From contig NZ_CP011072.1 in NCBI RefSeq assembly GCF_001190925.1, forward strand, positions 2,790,001 to 2,854,000: a stretch of 64,000 nt of DNA, given 5' to 3'. Origin of the DNA: Azoarcus sp. CIB (GTDB taxonomy: Bacteria > Pseudomonadota > Gammaproteobacteria > Burkholderiales > Rhodocyclaceae). Below, in pieces: positions 7,444 through 16,449 of this stretch. The position numbers and the translations under genes are program-made. The notes beneath the pieces are model-generated. The model had not been told where the DNA came from and searched no databases. It saw nothing but the letters and a program-made list of their open reading frames with translations. Positions within the stretch are counted from its first letter, which is position 1, and every line of letters begins with the position of its first letter.

Positions 7444-8622
7444 TCAACCCGACAGGCCTTCCGCCTTGCCGATGATTTCCTTCATGATCTCGTTGGTGCC
7501 ACCGAAGATCCGCATGATCCGCGCATCCGCCCAGGCGCGGGCGATCGGGAATTCGGTCATGTAGCCGTAGCCGCCGAAGAGTTGCAGGCACTGGTCCATG
7601 ACCCGCCCCTGCAGATCCGTGCACCACCATTTCGCCATCGCCGCCTGCTCCGCGGTCAGTTCGTGTTTCAGGTGGAGGCCGGTGCATCGATCGATGAAGA
7701 CCTGGGCAATCTCGACTTCCGTCCGGATGCCCGCAAGCACCTGGCGCGAGTGCTGGAAGGTACCAATGGGCTTGCCGAAGGCGACGCGCTCCTTGACGTA
7801 GGCAAGCGTCCACTCCAGCGCGGCCCGGGAGGCGGCTACGGCCGAATTGGCAATACTGAGGCGTTCCTGGGGCAGGTTCGTCATCATGTGCACGAAGCCC
7901 TGGTTTTCCGTGCCGATCAGGTTGCTTCTCGGTACCCGCACATCGTTAAAGAACAACTCGGCGGTATCTTGGGAATGCTGGCCCAGCTTTTCCAGATTGC
8001 GGCCGCGCTCGAAGCCCGCCATGCCGCGTTCGATGACGAGCAGGCTGATGCCGCCATGACGATTCGAAACGTCGGTCTTGACCGCAGTCAGCACCAGGTC
8101 GGCGTTGATGCCATTGGTGATGAAGGTCTTCGAACCGTTCACCACGTAGGCATCGCCGTCGAGACGCGCCGTCGTGCGCAGGGCCGCCAGATCGGAGCCG
8201 CCGCTGGGCTCGGTCATGGCAATCGCAGTGACGAGCTTGCCGGCGACCATGCCGGGGAACCAGCGCCGCTTTTGCTCCTCATTGGTGTAATCCAGGAAGT
8301 AAGGCAGGGCGACGTCATTCACCAGGGCAATGCCCGAGGCCAGGGAGGTCATCCCAAGGGCGAGGCATTCCTCGGTGAGCACGATGCTGAAGCGGAAATC
8401 GGCCAAGCCCTGGCCACCATACGCTTCCGGAACCGCCATGCACAGATAGCCTGCCTCGCCCAAGGCTTCGAACAGGGCATGGGGGATGATGCCGTCGCGC
8501 TCCCACTGTTCATAATGCGGCTGGACTTCCTTGACAAGAAAACGGCGAAAACCATTACGAACCGCCTCGTGGTCCTCGTCGAAAAGCTCACGTTTGAAGC
8601 GGTTGTTGTTTTCCCTAGCCAT
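7444..8622 (-). CDS. Acyl-CoA dehydrogenase (FadE-like)
   Basis: A 392-residue FAD-dependent acyl-CoA dehydrogenase of normal length. FAD/substrate motifs are AMTEPSGGSDLAALRT (about residues 130-145), NGSKTFITNG, and the C-terminal arginine/FAD region GYGYMTEFPIARAWADARI followed by FGGTNEIMKEII. The EGT catalytic glutamate of MCAD-type enzymes is G here; a glutamate occurs instead in LPQERLSIA (about residue 247), the position used by isovaleryl- and long-chain-type ACADs. The ATG directly abuts the stop of the upstream CoA ligase (TGAATG) with GGGAG eight bases before it. Electrons would pass to ETF and the ETF-QO encoded at 40.9 kb. Confidence 0.93.
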   Translation of the reverse strand: MARENNNRFKRELFDEDHEAVRNGFRRFLVKEVQPHYEQWERDGIIPHALFEALGEAGYLCMAVPEAYGGQGLADFRFSIVLTEECLALGMTSLASGIALVNDVALPYFLDYTNEEQKRRWFPGMVAGKLVTAIAMTEPSGGSDLAALRTTARLDGDAYVVNGSKTFITNGINADLVLTAVKTDVSNRHGGISLLVIERGMAGFERGRNLEKLGQHSQDTAELFFNDVRVPRSNLIGTENQGFVHMMTNLPQERLSIANSAVAASRAALEWTLAYVKERVAFGKPIGTFQHSRQVLAGIRTEVEIAQVFIDRCTGLHLKHELTAEQAAMAKWWCTDLQGRVMDQCLQLFGGYGYMTEFPIARAWADARIMRIFGGTNEIMKEIIGKAEGLSG

Positions 8623-10458
8623 TCAGTCTCTCCCTTCGCCGGCGTACATCGCATCGATCTCGTCTGCATACTGCTTCAAGATGGCCCGACGCCGCAGCTT
8701 CATGGTCGCCGTCACCGCCTCGGATCCCGGCAACCATTCGCCACCGACGATATGGAACTTCTTGATCTGCTCGACACGAGCCAATTGCTCGTTGGCCCGC
8801 GCCACTTCGGCCTCGACCTCGACCAGCACTTCCGGGTTGCGGCACAGGGCGTCGATGTCCAGCCCGCCCAAGCCATGCTCCGCGGCCCAGGCGCTCAGAT
8901 AGGCGGAATCGAGGGTGAGCAGGGCAGCGTTGTAGTTGCGGCCATCCCCCACAACGATGGCTTGGGAAATGAAGTTGCCCGCACCGGTCAGCGCCCCTTC
9001 GATATTCGACGGCGACATGTTCTTGCCGAACGAATTGATGATGATGTCCTTCTTGCGATCAACGATGCGGAAATAGCCGTCGGCGTCCATGGTCCCGATG
9101 TCGCCGGTGTGCAGCCAGCCGTCGGCATCCGTGATCGCGGCGGTGGCCTCCGGTTGCTTGCGGTAGCCGCGCATGATCCCTGCGTGGCGGATAAGGATTT
9201 CGCCGTCGTCGGCGAGTTTGACCTCGACCCCTGGCTGCGCCTTGCCCACCGTACCGATGCGAACCTTGCCCTTCGGGCTGCGCGTACCGAGCGCCGCCGA
9301 CTCGGTCATGCCGTAGGCCTCATCCAGGGGCAGGCCGATGGCATGGAAGAACTCGACCAGGGCAATCGGCGCCATGGCACCGCCGGAACCGACGAACAGC
9401 CCTTCCGCATCGAGGCCCAGGGCCTTCCTCACCGGGCCGAAGAAGCGGGCGTCGTCTGCCGCGACGGCTTCGGCCAAGGCCGTCGGCACCGGCTTCTCCG
9501 CCTGCTCCAAGCGCACCTTCTCGAGCGATCGCTGCAGCGCCTCATGCACCGCCTGGCGGGCGTCCTCGGGCAGCGCGGCCCACTGCTTTTCGATGCCGAG
9601 CTTGATTTTTTCCCACAGCCGCGGCGGCGAAAAGAAGATATGGGGATGAACCTGCTTGACCGCCGCCATGATGTTCATCGGGTCGTCGCAGAAGGTGATC
9701 GTGCAACCGTTGAGCAGGGGCAGGTAGTGTCCGGCCACCCGTTCGGTGGTATGGGCGGTCGGCAGCCAGGACAGGATTCTTTGTCCGGGGAAGAAGCGCA
9801 GCCAGTGCTCGACGATGGTGGCGAAGGCGATCACGCTGGAGTGAGGCAGTTCGACGCCCTTGGCCGGCCCGGTGGTGCCCGAAGTATAGACGATGGTCGC
9901 CAGATCGTCGGGGCGCACCGCCGCGACCGATGCTTCGAAATCGAATCCCTCGGCACCGCCTTTTTCCACATCGGACCAGTCGATGATTCCCGCGCCGCCG
10001 CCGCCTTCGAGCAGGACGACGGTGGCGAGCGTCGGCCAGTCTTTCTGAGCGCCCCGGATCTGATTGAGGAAAGCCCGCTCGCAGAGAACGATCCGGGCGT
10101 CCGAATTGTCCAGCAAGGGCACGATCTGCGCTGCCGGCAAGGTGGCATAGAGCGAGAAAGGTGTCGCGCCCAAAGCCATGATGGCCAGATCGGCGAACAG
10201 GAACTCCGGCCGGTTCTTCAACATCAGTGCCACCGTATCGCCATGGCGAACACCAATACGACTCAAGCCCGCGGCCAATGCTTCGACACGCTCACGAACC
10301 TGACGCCAGGTCAGACGCGTCTTCCCGTCCAGGCTGTCGACGGCGATCAGGTCGCCGTACTGCTCGACGGTACGAAGGAAGCCCTTGATGACCGTATCCG
10401 GGTGTCGGGGTGGGATGGAGGCAGCCGCCGTCTTATGCAGATCGGGGGAATGTTCCAT
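8623..10458 (-). CDS. AMP-forming long-chain-type acyl-CoA synthetase
   Basis: A 611-residue adenylate-forming enzyme. The start MEHSPDLHK is chosen because AAAGGAGA lies five bases upstream; the frame opens 15 codons earlier without a site. Core motifs: P-loop YTSGTTGPAKGVEL (about 191-204), AYGMTESAALG (A5), HTGDIGTMDADGYFRIVDRK (A7/A8 hinge region), and KNMSPSNIEGAL. The GKNMSP form with a long C-terminal region is typical of FACS/bubblegum-type ligases for long or bulky carboxylates. It would produce the CoA thioester entering this pathway. It is embedded between the BadI-like hydrolase and an ACAD, with a 1-codon TGAATG junction downstream. Confidence 0.93.
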   Translation of the reverse strand: MEHSPDLHKTAAASIPPRHPDTVIKGFLRTVEQYGDLIAVDSLDGKTRLTWRQVRERVEALAAGLSRIGVRHGDTVALMLKNRPEFLFADLAIMALGATPFSLYATLPAAQIVPLLDNSDARIVLCERAFLNQIRGAQKDWPTLATVVLLEGGGGAGIIDWSDVEKGGAEGFDFEASVAAVRPDDLATIVYTSGTTGPAKGVELPHSSVIAFATIVEHWLRFFPGQRILSWLPTAHTTERVAGHYLPLLNGCTITFCDDPMNIMAAVKQVHPHIFFSPPRLWEKIKLGIEKQWAALPEDARQAVHEALQRSLEKVRLEQAEKPVPTALAEAVAADDARFFGPVRKALGLDAEGLFVGSGGAMAPIALVEFFHAIGLPLDEAYGMTESAALGTRSPKGKVRIGTVGKAQPGVEVKLADDGEILIRHAGIMRGYRKQPEATAAITDADGWLHTGDIGTMDADGYFRIVDRKKDIIINSFGKNMSPSNIEGALTGAGNFISQAIVVGDGRNYNAALLTLDSAYLSAWAAEHGLGGLDIDALCRNPEVLVEVEAEVARANEQLARVEQIKKFHIVGGEWLPGSEAVTATMKLRRRAILKQYADEIDAMYAGEGRD

Positions 10459-10600
10459 GACGTCTCCTTTAATTATCGTTTGCCTTTCGGCAGGCATGAA
10501 CAATCAGGCGCCCGTCATTATGGCGCCGTCGCGGCCGGCACTTCTTCAAGTCCCGGCCGCCATCGATTCGCTCAAAGCTCTTCAGCCTGCCGACGGCCCC

Positions 10601-11401
10601 TTACACCGATACTCGGTTGCGGTAGTTGCCGAAGGCGGGGGCGCGTTTCTCGGCGAATGCAACCACGCCCTCCTTGGCTTCGGCCGTGTCGCCGAAATTG
10701 ATCAGGCCGGTCGACGCGAGGCTGCCCGTGGCGACGAAGTGCTCGGTGTCGGTATTCAGCGATTGCTTGAGGAAGCGCAACGTGGTGGGCGACATGACGA
10801 GCATCTCGTCCGCCCACTTGCGCACCTCCGCCTTCAGTTGCGCCGCGGGTACGACGGCATTGACCAGACCCCAGCGCTCCGCAGTGGCGGCGTCGTATTG
10901 CCGGCACATGAACCAGATTTCCCGGGCCCGCTTCTCGCCGACGATGCGAGCCAGCAGCCCAGTGCCCCAGCCCGCGTCGAAGGATCCAACGCGCGGCCCG
11001 TTCTGGCCGAAGCGCGCATGGTCAGCGGCGATGGAGATATCGCACAGCACGTGCAGCACGTGGCCGCCGCCGATGGCCAAGCCGTTAACCGCGGCGATCA
11101 CCGGCTTGGGAATGTCGCGGATGACGCGCTGCAGGGCCAGGATTTCGAACAGCCCGCTCTCCGACTTGCCGTAGCTGCCGGTTTCAGCCCGTTCCTTCTG
11201 ATCGCCGCCGGCACAGAAGGCACGATCACCGGCACCGGTGAGGCAGACGACGCCGACTTCGGGATCGGCCCAGGCGCGCTTGAAGGATTTGACCAGTTCA
11301 TCCACCGTTTCGGCGCGGAAGGCGTTCATGCGCTTTTCGCGGTTGATGGTGATGGTGGCCAGACCGTTGTCGACTTCATAGGTGATGTCTTTGAGTTCCA
11401 T
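10601..11401 (-). CDS. MenB/BadI-type crotonase, probable 2-ketocyclohexanecarboxyl-CoA hydrolase-like ring-cleaving enzyme
   Basis: A 266-residue crotonase of the MenB/BadI branch rather than the ECH branch: DRAFCAGGDQKER, VNGLAIGGGHVLHVLCDISI, FGQNGPRVGSFDAGWGTGLL and KRAREIWFMCRQYDAATAE. MenB performs a Claisen-type ring closure; BadI runs the related ring opening of 2-ketocyclohexanecarboxyl-CoA to pimeloyl-CoA. In a catabolic operon with CoA ligase, ACADs and (at 21.8 kb) a BadH-like dehydrogenase, the ring-opening role is much more likely than menaquinone synthesis, for which no neighbours are present. AGAGGAA precedes the ATG. The exact substrate ring is unknown. Confidence 0.87.
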   Translation of the reverse strand: MELKDITYEVDNGLATITINREKRMNAFRAETVDELVKSFKRAWADPEVGVVCLTGAGDRAFCAGGDQKERAETGSYGKSESGLFEILALQRVIRDIPKPVIAAVNGLAIGGGHVLHVLCDISIAADHARFGQNGPRVGSFDAGWGTGLLARIVGEKRAREIWFMCRQYDAATAERWGLVNAVVPAAQLKAEVRKWADEMLVMSPTTLRFLKQSLNTDTEHFVATGSLASTGLINFGDTAEAKEGVVAFAEKRAPAFGNYRNRVSV

Positions 11402-11472
11402 GGTATTTCCTCTTTCATTAGACAGATTGAACGCCGTCCGGCAGGGGCAGGACGGATTGATGAGAAAGATGC

Positions 11473-12555
11473 TCAGTGCAATGCCAGTACCTCGGCCATC
11501 CGTTCCCGATAACTGCGCGGCGAACCGAACAATTCGAGATTGAGCTTGGCCCGCTTGTAGAACAGCTGCAGGTCGTGCTCCCAGGTGTAGCCAATGGCCC
11601 CGTGCAGCAACAACGCCCGATCCGCCGTGCGCACGGCGGCTTCAGTGGCGAACGCCTTGGCGATCCAGGCATGGAGCACGCCGTCAGCCTGCCCTTCCTG
11701 CAAGGCCCAGGCGGCGTAATAGACGCCGGAGTGGGCGGCTTCGATGTCGACCAAGGCCTCGGCGGCGGCATGCTTGACCGCCTGAAAGGAAGCAACCGGT
11801 ACGCCGAACTGGACCCGCTGGCCGACGTACTCCACGGTCAGGTCGAGCATGCGCCGGGCCAGCCCCAGAGACTCGGCGGCGACCAGCAGCGCGATGACCG
11901 CGTTGGCTTCCCGCGCGCCTTCGCCGCTCAGGCTGCCGATGCGGATGCCTTTCGCCTGCTGCAGGCGTACGTCACCGAAGCGGCGAGTGCGATCGATCAT
12001 CCGGCGGGGCTTGATATCGACGCCCGATTTCACATCCGGCAGGAGCCAGAGGTCCAGGCCATCGCCGGTGGGTAGCGGAAGCAAGAGATGGCTGGCCCCA
12101 GGCGCTTCCAGCACCATCGGAATCACACCCGACAGACGATCGCCGGCCACCTGCACCTGGAGCGCCCCCTGGTCGGCCGGCCGGCCGGCGGGAACGCACA
12201 GGGCCCCGCCCCCCCCGCCATCGAGCACTTCGCGCAGAAACTCGGCGCCCCCAGGAAGCCGTGCGGCAAAACCAAGTACCCCGCCGGCACCGGCCAGCAG
12301 AACGCCGCTGGGCGCAACGGCCCGCCCCAGTTCCTCGAACATCAGGGCCTGCTCGACCCGGCCGCCGCCCTGGCCGCCAAGCTCCTCGGCAACGCCGATA
12401 CCCATCCAGGCATTGCGGACCGCGAATGCGTCGAAAGGCGACAAGTCCGCCGCATCGACCCAGCGTCGAATCTTGTCCAGCCCCGCTTCACGCTGCATGG
12501 CGACGCGGATCGCGTCGCGCAGCATTTCCTGTTCTTCGTTGAAAGCGAATCGCAT
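11473..12555 (-). CDS. Acyl-CoA dehydrogenase, probable non-catalytic partner subunit
   Basis: A 360-residue ACAD-fold protein starting MRFAFNEEQEMLRD; this ATG has GGAG six bases upstream, while an in-frame ATG four codons earlier has none. The fold is recognisable (WMGIGVAEELGGQGGG, YVGQRVQFGVPVASFQAVKH, HGAIGYTWEHDLQLFYKRAK), but it lacks an obvious catalytic glutamate: neither an xxER helix start (segment ANAVIALLVAAESLG) nor an EGT at the end. Immediately upstream lies a full-length ACAD. Paired genes of this kind form heteromeric alpha2beta2 dehydrogenases in steroid side-chain and ring degradation (ChsE family), with one active and one inactive chain. The pairing is inferred from adjacency and missing residues. 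Confidence 0.87.
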   Translation of the reverse strand: MRFAFNEEQEMLRDAIRVAMQREAGLDKIRRWVDAADLSPFDAFAVRNAWMGIGVAEELGGQGGGRVEQALMFEELGRAVAPSGVLLAGAGGVLGFAARLPGGAEFLREVLDGGGGGALCVPAGRPADQGALQVQVAGDRLSGVIPMVLEAPGASHLLLPLPTGDGLDLWLLPDVKSGVDIKPRRMIDRTRRFGDVRLQQAKGIRIGSLSGEGAREANAVIALLVAAESLGLARRMLDLTVEYVGQRVQFGVPVASFQAVKHAAAEALVDIEAAHSGVYYAAWALQEGQADGVLHAWIAKAFATEAAVRTADRALLLHGAIGYTWEHDLQLFYKRAKLNLELFGSPRSYRERMAEVLALH

Positions 12556-12567
12556 CACATGCTCCAT

Positions 12568-13740
12568 TCAGTCGCGCGGCATGCCGAGGACACGTTCGGC
12601 CAGGATGTTGCGCTGGATGAAGGTGGTACCGCCGGCAATGCTGGTGCCCCGGGCCTGGTAGGCCAGGCGCAGCCATTTGGCCCGGGCCGGATCCGTATCG
12701 GCCGGTTCTTCCTGCCCTTCGATGCCGATCACCGAAAGCGCGAAATCGCAGATTTCCTCCACCAGCGGCGTCGTGAACAGCTTGGCGGTGGACGCCTCGG
12801 GGCCGGGCGCCCCGCCCTCGGCGAGGGTGCTCAAGATGCGTTTTCCGGTGAGGCGCTGCAGGGTCATCCGCGTATAGAGCTCGGCCAGGCGTTGCCGCAC
12901 GAAGGCATCCCGGCCCAGCGGCAGGCCGTCAGCACCCCGGGCGTCCCGCACCAGCGCGATCAACTCGTCGAGCAGGCGCAGCGTATTGACCCGCCCGGTG
13001 GCGATCGCCGCGCGCTCGTAGCCCAGCGTGGACATGGCAACCTTCCAGCCGCCGCCCAACTGACCGACCAGCAGATCTCCCGGCACATGGGCGCCGTCGA
13101 GAAACACTTCGTTGAACTCGGCGCCGCCCAGCATCTGGCGCAGCGGGCGCACGTCAACGCCAGGCTGGCGCATGGGCAGGATGAAAAAGCTGATGCCGCG
13201 ATGACGCTCCCCTTCGCCGGTGCGTGCCAGGAGGATGGCGTATTCGGCCACCTGGGCGGCGCTGGTCCACACCTTTTGGCCTTCGATACGCCAGCCTTCG
13301 CCATCACGCGTCGCACGGGTGGTGAGGGCCGCCAGATCGGAACCAGCCCCCGGCTCGGAGAAGAGCTGACACCAGAGATCTTCTCCGGTCAGGATGCGAT
13401 CGAGAAAACGCGTCTTCTGGGCGGCAGTGCCGTGTTCGATCAAGGTCGGTCCGGCAAAGCCGGCGCCGATCACGTCGAGCCGGTCGGGCGCGCCGGCCCG
13501 ATCGCACTCTTCGTAGAAGATGGCTTGCTGCAACACGCTCGCGCCGCGACCGCCATATTCGCGCGGCCAGGCCAGTCCCGCATAGCCGGCCTCATACAGG
13601 CGGCGCTGCCAGGGGCGCCACCATTCGACCCGCTCCTCGAGTTTGTCCGGCGCCGGCCCCAGGCGCGGCACCTCACTCTCCAGCCAGGCCCGCACCGTCT
13701 CGCGGAAAGCGGCGTCCTCCGCAGCGTCACGGAAATCCAT
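12568..13740 (-). CDS. Acyl-CoA dehydrogenase, probable catalytic subunit of a heteromeric pair
   Basis: A 390-residue ACAD. Visible features: LAWPREYGGRGASVLQQ (about residues 57-73), FSEPGAGSDLAALTTRATRD (about 128-147), QKVWTSAAQVAEY, GGAEFNEVFLDGAHVP, a GYERAAIATGR helix supplying a candidate catalytic glutamate (about residue 240), and C-terminal GTSIAGGTTFIQRNILAERV. The AGGT end in place of EGT marks the FadE26/27-like group found in steroid and terpenoid degraders. Its TGA lies 12 bp before the start chosen for the partner gene, and it follows a crotonase by 3 bp. Confidence 0.92.
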   Translation of the reverse strand: MDFRDAAEDAAFRETVRAWLESEVPRLGPAPDKLEERVEWWRPWQRRLYEAGYAGLAWPREYGGRGASVLQQAIFYEECDRAGAPDRLDVIGAGFAGPTLIEHGTAAQKTRFLDRILTGEDLWCQLFSEPGAGSDLAALTTRATRDGEGWRIEGQKVWTSAAQVAEYAILLARTGEGERHRGISFFILPMRQPGVDVRPLRQMLGGAEFNEVFLDGAHVPGDLLVGQLGGGWKVAMSTLGYERAAIATGRVNTLRLLDELIALVRDARGADGLPLGRDAFVRQRLAELYTRMTLQRLTGKRILSTLAEGGAPGPEASTAKLFTTPLVEEICDFALSVIGIEGQEEPADTDPARAKWLRLAYQARGTSIAGGTTFIQRNILAERVLGMPRD

Positions 13741-13743
13741 GCT

Positions 13744-14523
13744 TCAGCATCCTTTCCAGATTGGCGTGCGCTTTTCGGCAAAAGCCCGGGCGCCTTCGCG
13801 TGCGTCTTCGGTTTCAAGAGCTGGCAGGCCCAGTCGATCCTGCAACTCCCAACCGCCTTCTTCGTCCAGATCCTGGGCGCCGCGCACAATCGCCTTGGAT
13901 GCCTTGACCGCCAGCGGCGCGTTGCGCGCCACTCGGCGCGCCAGGGCCAGCGCCTGTTCCAGGGCCTCGCCGGGCTCGCACAGTTCATTCACCAGACCGA
14001 TCTCATAGGCGCGCTCGGCGCTGATGTAATCGCCGGTAATGGCCAAGTACATCGCCACCTGGTAGGGAATCCGCTTGGGCAGCCGGATCAACCCGCCCGC
14101 CGCCGCCACCAAGCCACGCTTGGGTTCCGGCACACCCAGCTTGGCGCCGCGCGCCGCCACGATCAGGTCGCAGGACAGGGCGATTTCCAGCCCGCCGGCG
14201 ACCGCGAAGCCCTCGATCGCCGCGATCAGCGGCTTTTCCGGCGGCTTGCGCGTCACCCCGGCAAAGCCCCGCTCCGTTGCCGGCACGTCACCGCGCAGAT
14301 AGGCCTTGAGATCCATACCCGCACAGAAGGCGTCGCGGCTACCGGTGATGACTCCGATACGCAGCGCCGGATCGGCATCAAGTTCGTCCATGGCGGCGGA
14401 AACGCCGCGCGCCAGCGCCTCGTTTACTGCGTTGCTATCCGCCGCGCGGTTTAAGCGGACGATCAGCACTCCATCGTCGCGCGTCACGCAAACCGGTGCC
14501 TCGTCAAGTACGGGAGCATTCAT
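13744..14523 (-). CDS. Enoyl-CoA hydratase/isomerase family protein (crotonase), first gene of its operon
   Basis: A 259-residue crotonase starting MNAPVLDEAP; AAAGGAA lies nine bases upstream of this ATG, whereas the in-frame ATG three codons earlier touches the ribosome site. Oxyanion loops RDAFCAGMDLKAYLRG and IEGFAVAGGLEIALSCDLIV are intact. The catalytic segment has one hydratase glutamate (LGVPEPKRGLVAAAGG) while the second position reads AMYLAITG, so only one of the two ECH glutamates is kept. It is the first gene after the 14.5-14.65 kb gap that carries a candidate operator, so it probably heads the operon running down to the left edge. Confidence 0.9.
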   Translation of the reverse strand: MNAPVLDEAPVCVTRDDGVLIVRLNRAADSNAVNEALARGVSAAMDELDADPALRIGVITGSRDAFCAGMDLKAYLRGDVPATERGFAGVTRKPPEKPLIAAIEGFAVAGGLEIALSCDLIVAARGAKLGVPEPKRGLVAAAGGLIRLPKRIPYQVAMYLAITGDYISAERAYEIGLVNELCEPGEALEQALALARRVARNAPLAVKASKAIVRGAQDLDEEGGWELQDRLGLPALETEDAREGARAFAEKRTPIWKGC

Positions 14524-14613
14524 GTTGAGCATTTCCTTTCGGTAAGATCGGGGGCTGGATGAGTTCTGATTACCTGCCTTGAAATCATTCTGCGGTAGCG
14601 CTCAGGCTCTGCA

Positions 14614-14629
14614 ATCGTCCAAAAAGACA
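14614..14629. promoter_or_regulatory. Candidate operator, ATCGTCC-type element (weaker copy)
   Basis: The element reads ATCGTCCAAAAAGACA in the 131-bp gap upstream of the crotonase operon at 14523. It matches the elements at 22636 and 39478 at 15 of 16 bases or better but has AAGA where those have ACGA, so its dyad symmetry is imperfect. See the regulon finding. No -10/-35 boxes can be assigned with confidence. Confidence 0.45.
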
Positions 14630-14654
14630 TACTTTCCTGGGTAACGGGATCCGC

Positions 14655-15221
14655 TTATTTGGCACCGGTAAAGGAATCAGGCCAGTGCACGCGGGCGATT
14701 TCGCCATCACTGCGAAAGGCGTGGCAGCTATTGATCAGCGTTTTCGGATCGCCGACCCGGATCGGCGTCGCGTCACCGCGCGCCGCGTTGCGAATCTGCG
14801 CCGCCCACAAGGTCTGCATCGCCGTCGTCGCCAAGGGACCAAGCAGATCGGTCAGATGGGTGCAGCCCAGTCGTCCGCCAAACAGCCTTTTGACCGCGGC
14901 AGAAAAACCGGCGGCGATACGCAGGCCAAGCAACTGCCGGTAGGTATCGGAGATGTCCCGGCATTCCGGCGACGGTCCGTGGGCCGTCAGCGGCTCGACC
15001 TCGCGGATGATCGAATCCCGATCCACCGTGATGCGCAATCCCATCTGGTGCAAAGGCTCGTTGGCCGCGAGGCGCCCCCCCAAGGGCAGGGGCAATTCAA
15101 AGCTGCGGGTGTCAAGCAACTGCGCCTCGATATCCCACAGGCCATCCTCGCGCTCGTAACCTTCGCAAAGAATGCGGCGGCGATGCAGCAGCGCCCTCTT
15201 CACCGGCGGACTGAAATCCAT
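14655..15221 (-). CDS. DUF2889 family protein
   Basis: A 188-residue protein starting MDFSPPVKRALLHRRRILCEGY; GGGAGAAG about eight bases upstream decides this ATG over one four codons earlier. Conserved-looking segments are GLWDIEAQLLDTRSF, LPLGGRLAANEPLHQMGLRI, TAHGPSPECRDISDTYRQLLG and a cysteine-containing CTHLTDLLGPL. I recognise these as DUF2889, a family without established biochemistry that recurs beside AtuA, ACAD and SDR genes in terpenoid/steroid-type clusters of proteobacteria. No signal peptide or membrane segment, so cytoplasmic. It is the last gene of the 15-22.6 kb operon, 41 bp after the ACAD. Confidence 0.82.
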   Translation of the reverse strand: MDFSPPVKRALLHRRRILCEGYEREDGLWDIEAQLLDTRSFELPLPLGGRLAANEPLHQMGLRITVDRDSIIREVEPLTAHGPSPECRDISDTYRQLLGLRIAAGFSAAVKRLFGGRLGCTHLTDLLGPLATTAMQTLWAAQIRNAARGDATPIRVGDPKTLINSCHAFRSDGEIARVHWPDSFTGAK

Positions 15222-15262
15222 CTCTTCTCCCATCCTGCGTCGCTCGCCCGACCCCGCCGGTA

Positions 15263-16423
15263 TCAATAGGATTTCGGCAAACCCAGCGCCCGCTCGGCGA
15301 TGTGGCACAACACCAGCTCGTGGCTGACCGGACCGATCAGGCCCATGATCGCCTCGCGGTAATAACGCTCGACGTGGAACTCCTTGGCGTAACCGAAACC
15401 GCCGTGGGTCCGCACCGCACGAGCCGCGGACTCGAAGTAGGCGTCGCCGCCCAGATACTTCGCCATGTTGGCTTCGAGGCCGCAGGGCTTGCCCTGGTCG
15501 TACAGGGTCGCCGCCTTGAACATCATGGTCTCCGCCGCCTGCAGGCGAACCCAGCAATCCGCCAGCGGATGCTGGATACCCTGGTTCATGCCGATCGGCC
15601 GGCCGAACACGATGCGTTCCTTGGCGTACTTGGCGGCCTTGTCGATCACCGCCTGGCCGGCGCCGATATTGGTCCCGGCGATCAACACCCGCTCTGGGTT
15701 CAGGCCGTGCAGCAAGTACTCGAAGCCCTTCCCCTCCTCGCCGATGCGGTCCTCGATGGGAATTTCCAGACCGTCGATGAAAAGCTCGTTGGAATCGACG
15801 GCGTTGCGGCCCATCTTGGGAATTTCCCGCACCGTGATCTTGCTGCGATCCATGTCGGTGTAAAACAGGGTCAAACCATCGGTCGGACGCGGAGAATCCT
15901 CGAATTTGGTCGTCCGGGTCACCAGCAGGATCTTGTTGGCGATCTGGGCCGTCGAAATCCATACCTTGGAGCCGTTGACCACGTAGCGGTCGCCCTTGCG
16001 CTCGGCGAAGGTCTTGATGTGGGTCGTGTCGAGGCCGACGTTAGGCTCGGTGACGCCGAAGCAGGTGCGGTCCTTGCCCTCGATCAGTGGCGGCAGGAAA
16101 CGCGCCTTTTGCTCGGGCGTGCCGAACACCACCACCGGATGCGGCCCGAACATGTTGATGTGCACCGCCGACGAGGCGTTGGCGCCAAGCCGCGAGATGC
16201 GCTTGATGATGATCGCCGCCTCGGTGATGCCCAGGCCCGCCCCGCCGTATTCCTGGGGCATGGTCACGCCCATCCAGCCGGCCTTGACCAGGTCGTCTAC
16301 AAACTCCTGCGGAAAACGCTTTTCGTTTTCTGCGCGCAGCCAGTAATTGTCATCGTAGACATCGCAGATTTCGCCGATGGCCGCTTCGATTGCCCGCTGT
16401 TCTTCATTCAACGAAAAATCCAT
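15263..16423 (-). CDS. Acyl-CoA dehydrogenase
   Basis: A 386-residue ACAD starting MDFSLNEEQRAIEAAIGE, with GAGGAG seven bases upstream; the frame is open for another 89 codons but that part is antisense to AtuA-end sequence in a shifted frame and is not real. Motifs: VTMPQEYGGAGLGITEAA (about 56-73), GVTEPNVGLDTTHIKT, NGSKVWISTAQIANK, a GLNPERVLIAG helix with the candidate catalytic glutamate (about 242), and THGGFGYAKEFHVERYYREA. The C-terminus reads GLIGPVSHELVL in place of EGTxEI. It is the neighbour of AtuA, which might suggest a citronellyl-CoA-dehydrogenase-like role (AtuD), but that is only context. Confidence 0.92.
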   Translation of the reverse strand: MDFSLNEEQRAIEAAIGEICDVYDDNYWLRAENEKRFPQEFVDDLVKAGWMGVTMPQEYGGAGLGITEAAIIIKRISRLGANASSAVHINMFGPHPVVVFGTPEQKARFLPPLIEGKDRTCFGVTEPNVGLDTTHIKTFAERKGDRYVVNGSKVWISTAQIANKILLVTRTTKFEDSPRPTDGLTLFYTDMDRSKITVREIPKMGRNAVDSNELFIDGLEIPIEDRIGEEGKGFEYLLHGLNPERVLIAGTNIGAGQAVIDKAAKYAKERIVFGRPIGMNQGIQHPLADCWVRLQAAETMMFKAATLYDQGKPCGLEANMAKYLGGDAYFESAARAVRTHGGFGYAKEFHVERYYREAIMGLIGPVSHELVLCHIAERALGLPKSY

Positions 16424-16449
16424 TTCGTACTCCTCGATAAGTGGTCTTG

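Noticed and set aside
7582-10701. A 1,039-codon open frame on the plus strand
   Set aside because: It is antisense to the acyl-CoA dehydrogenase and acyl-CoA ligase, which have complete domain motifs and ribosome sites. Its translation has no recognisable domain; long antisense frames are common in GC-rich genes.
10601-11401. Menaquinone biosynthesis MenB
   Set aside because: The sequence is of the MenB/BadI branch, yet no other men gene is near and all neighbours are catabolic, so BadI-like ring opening fits better.
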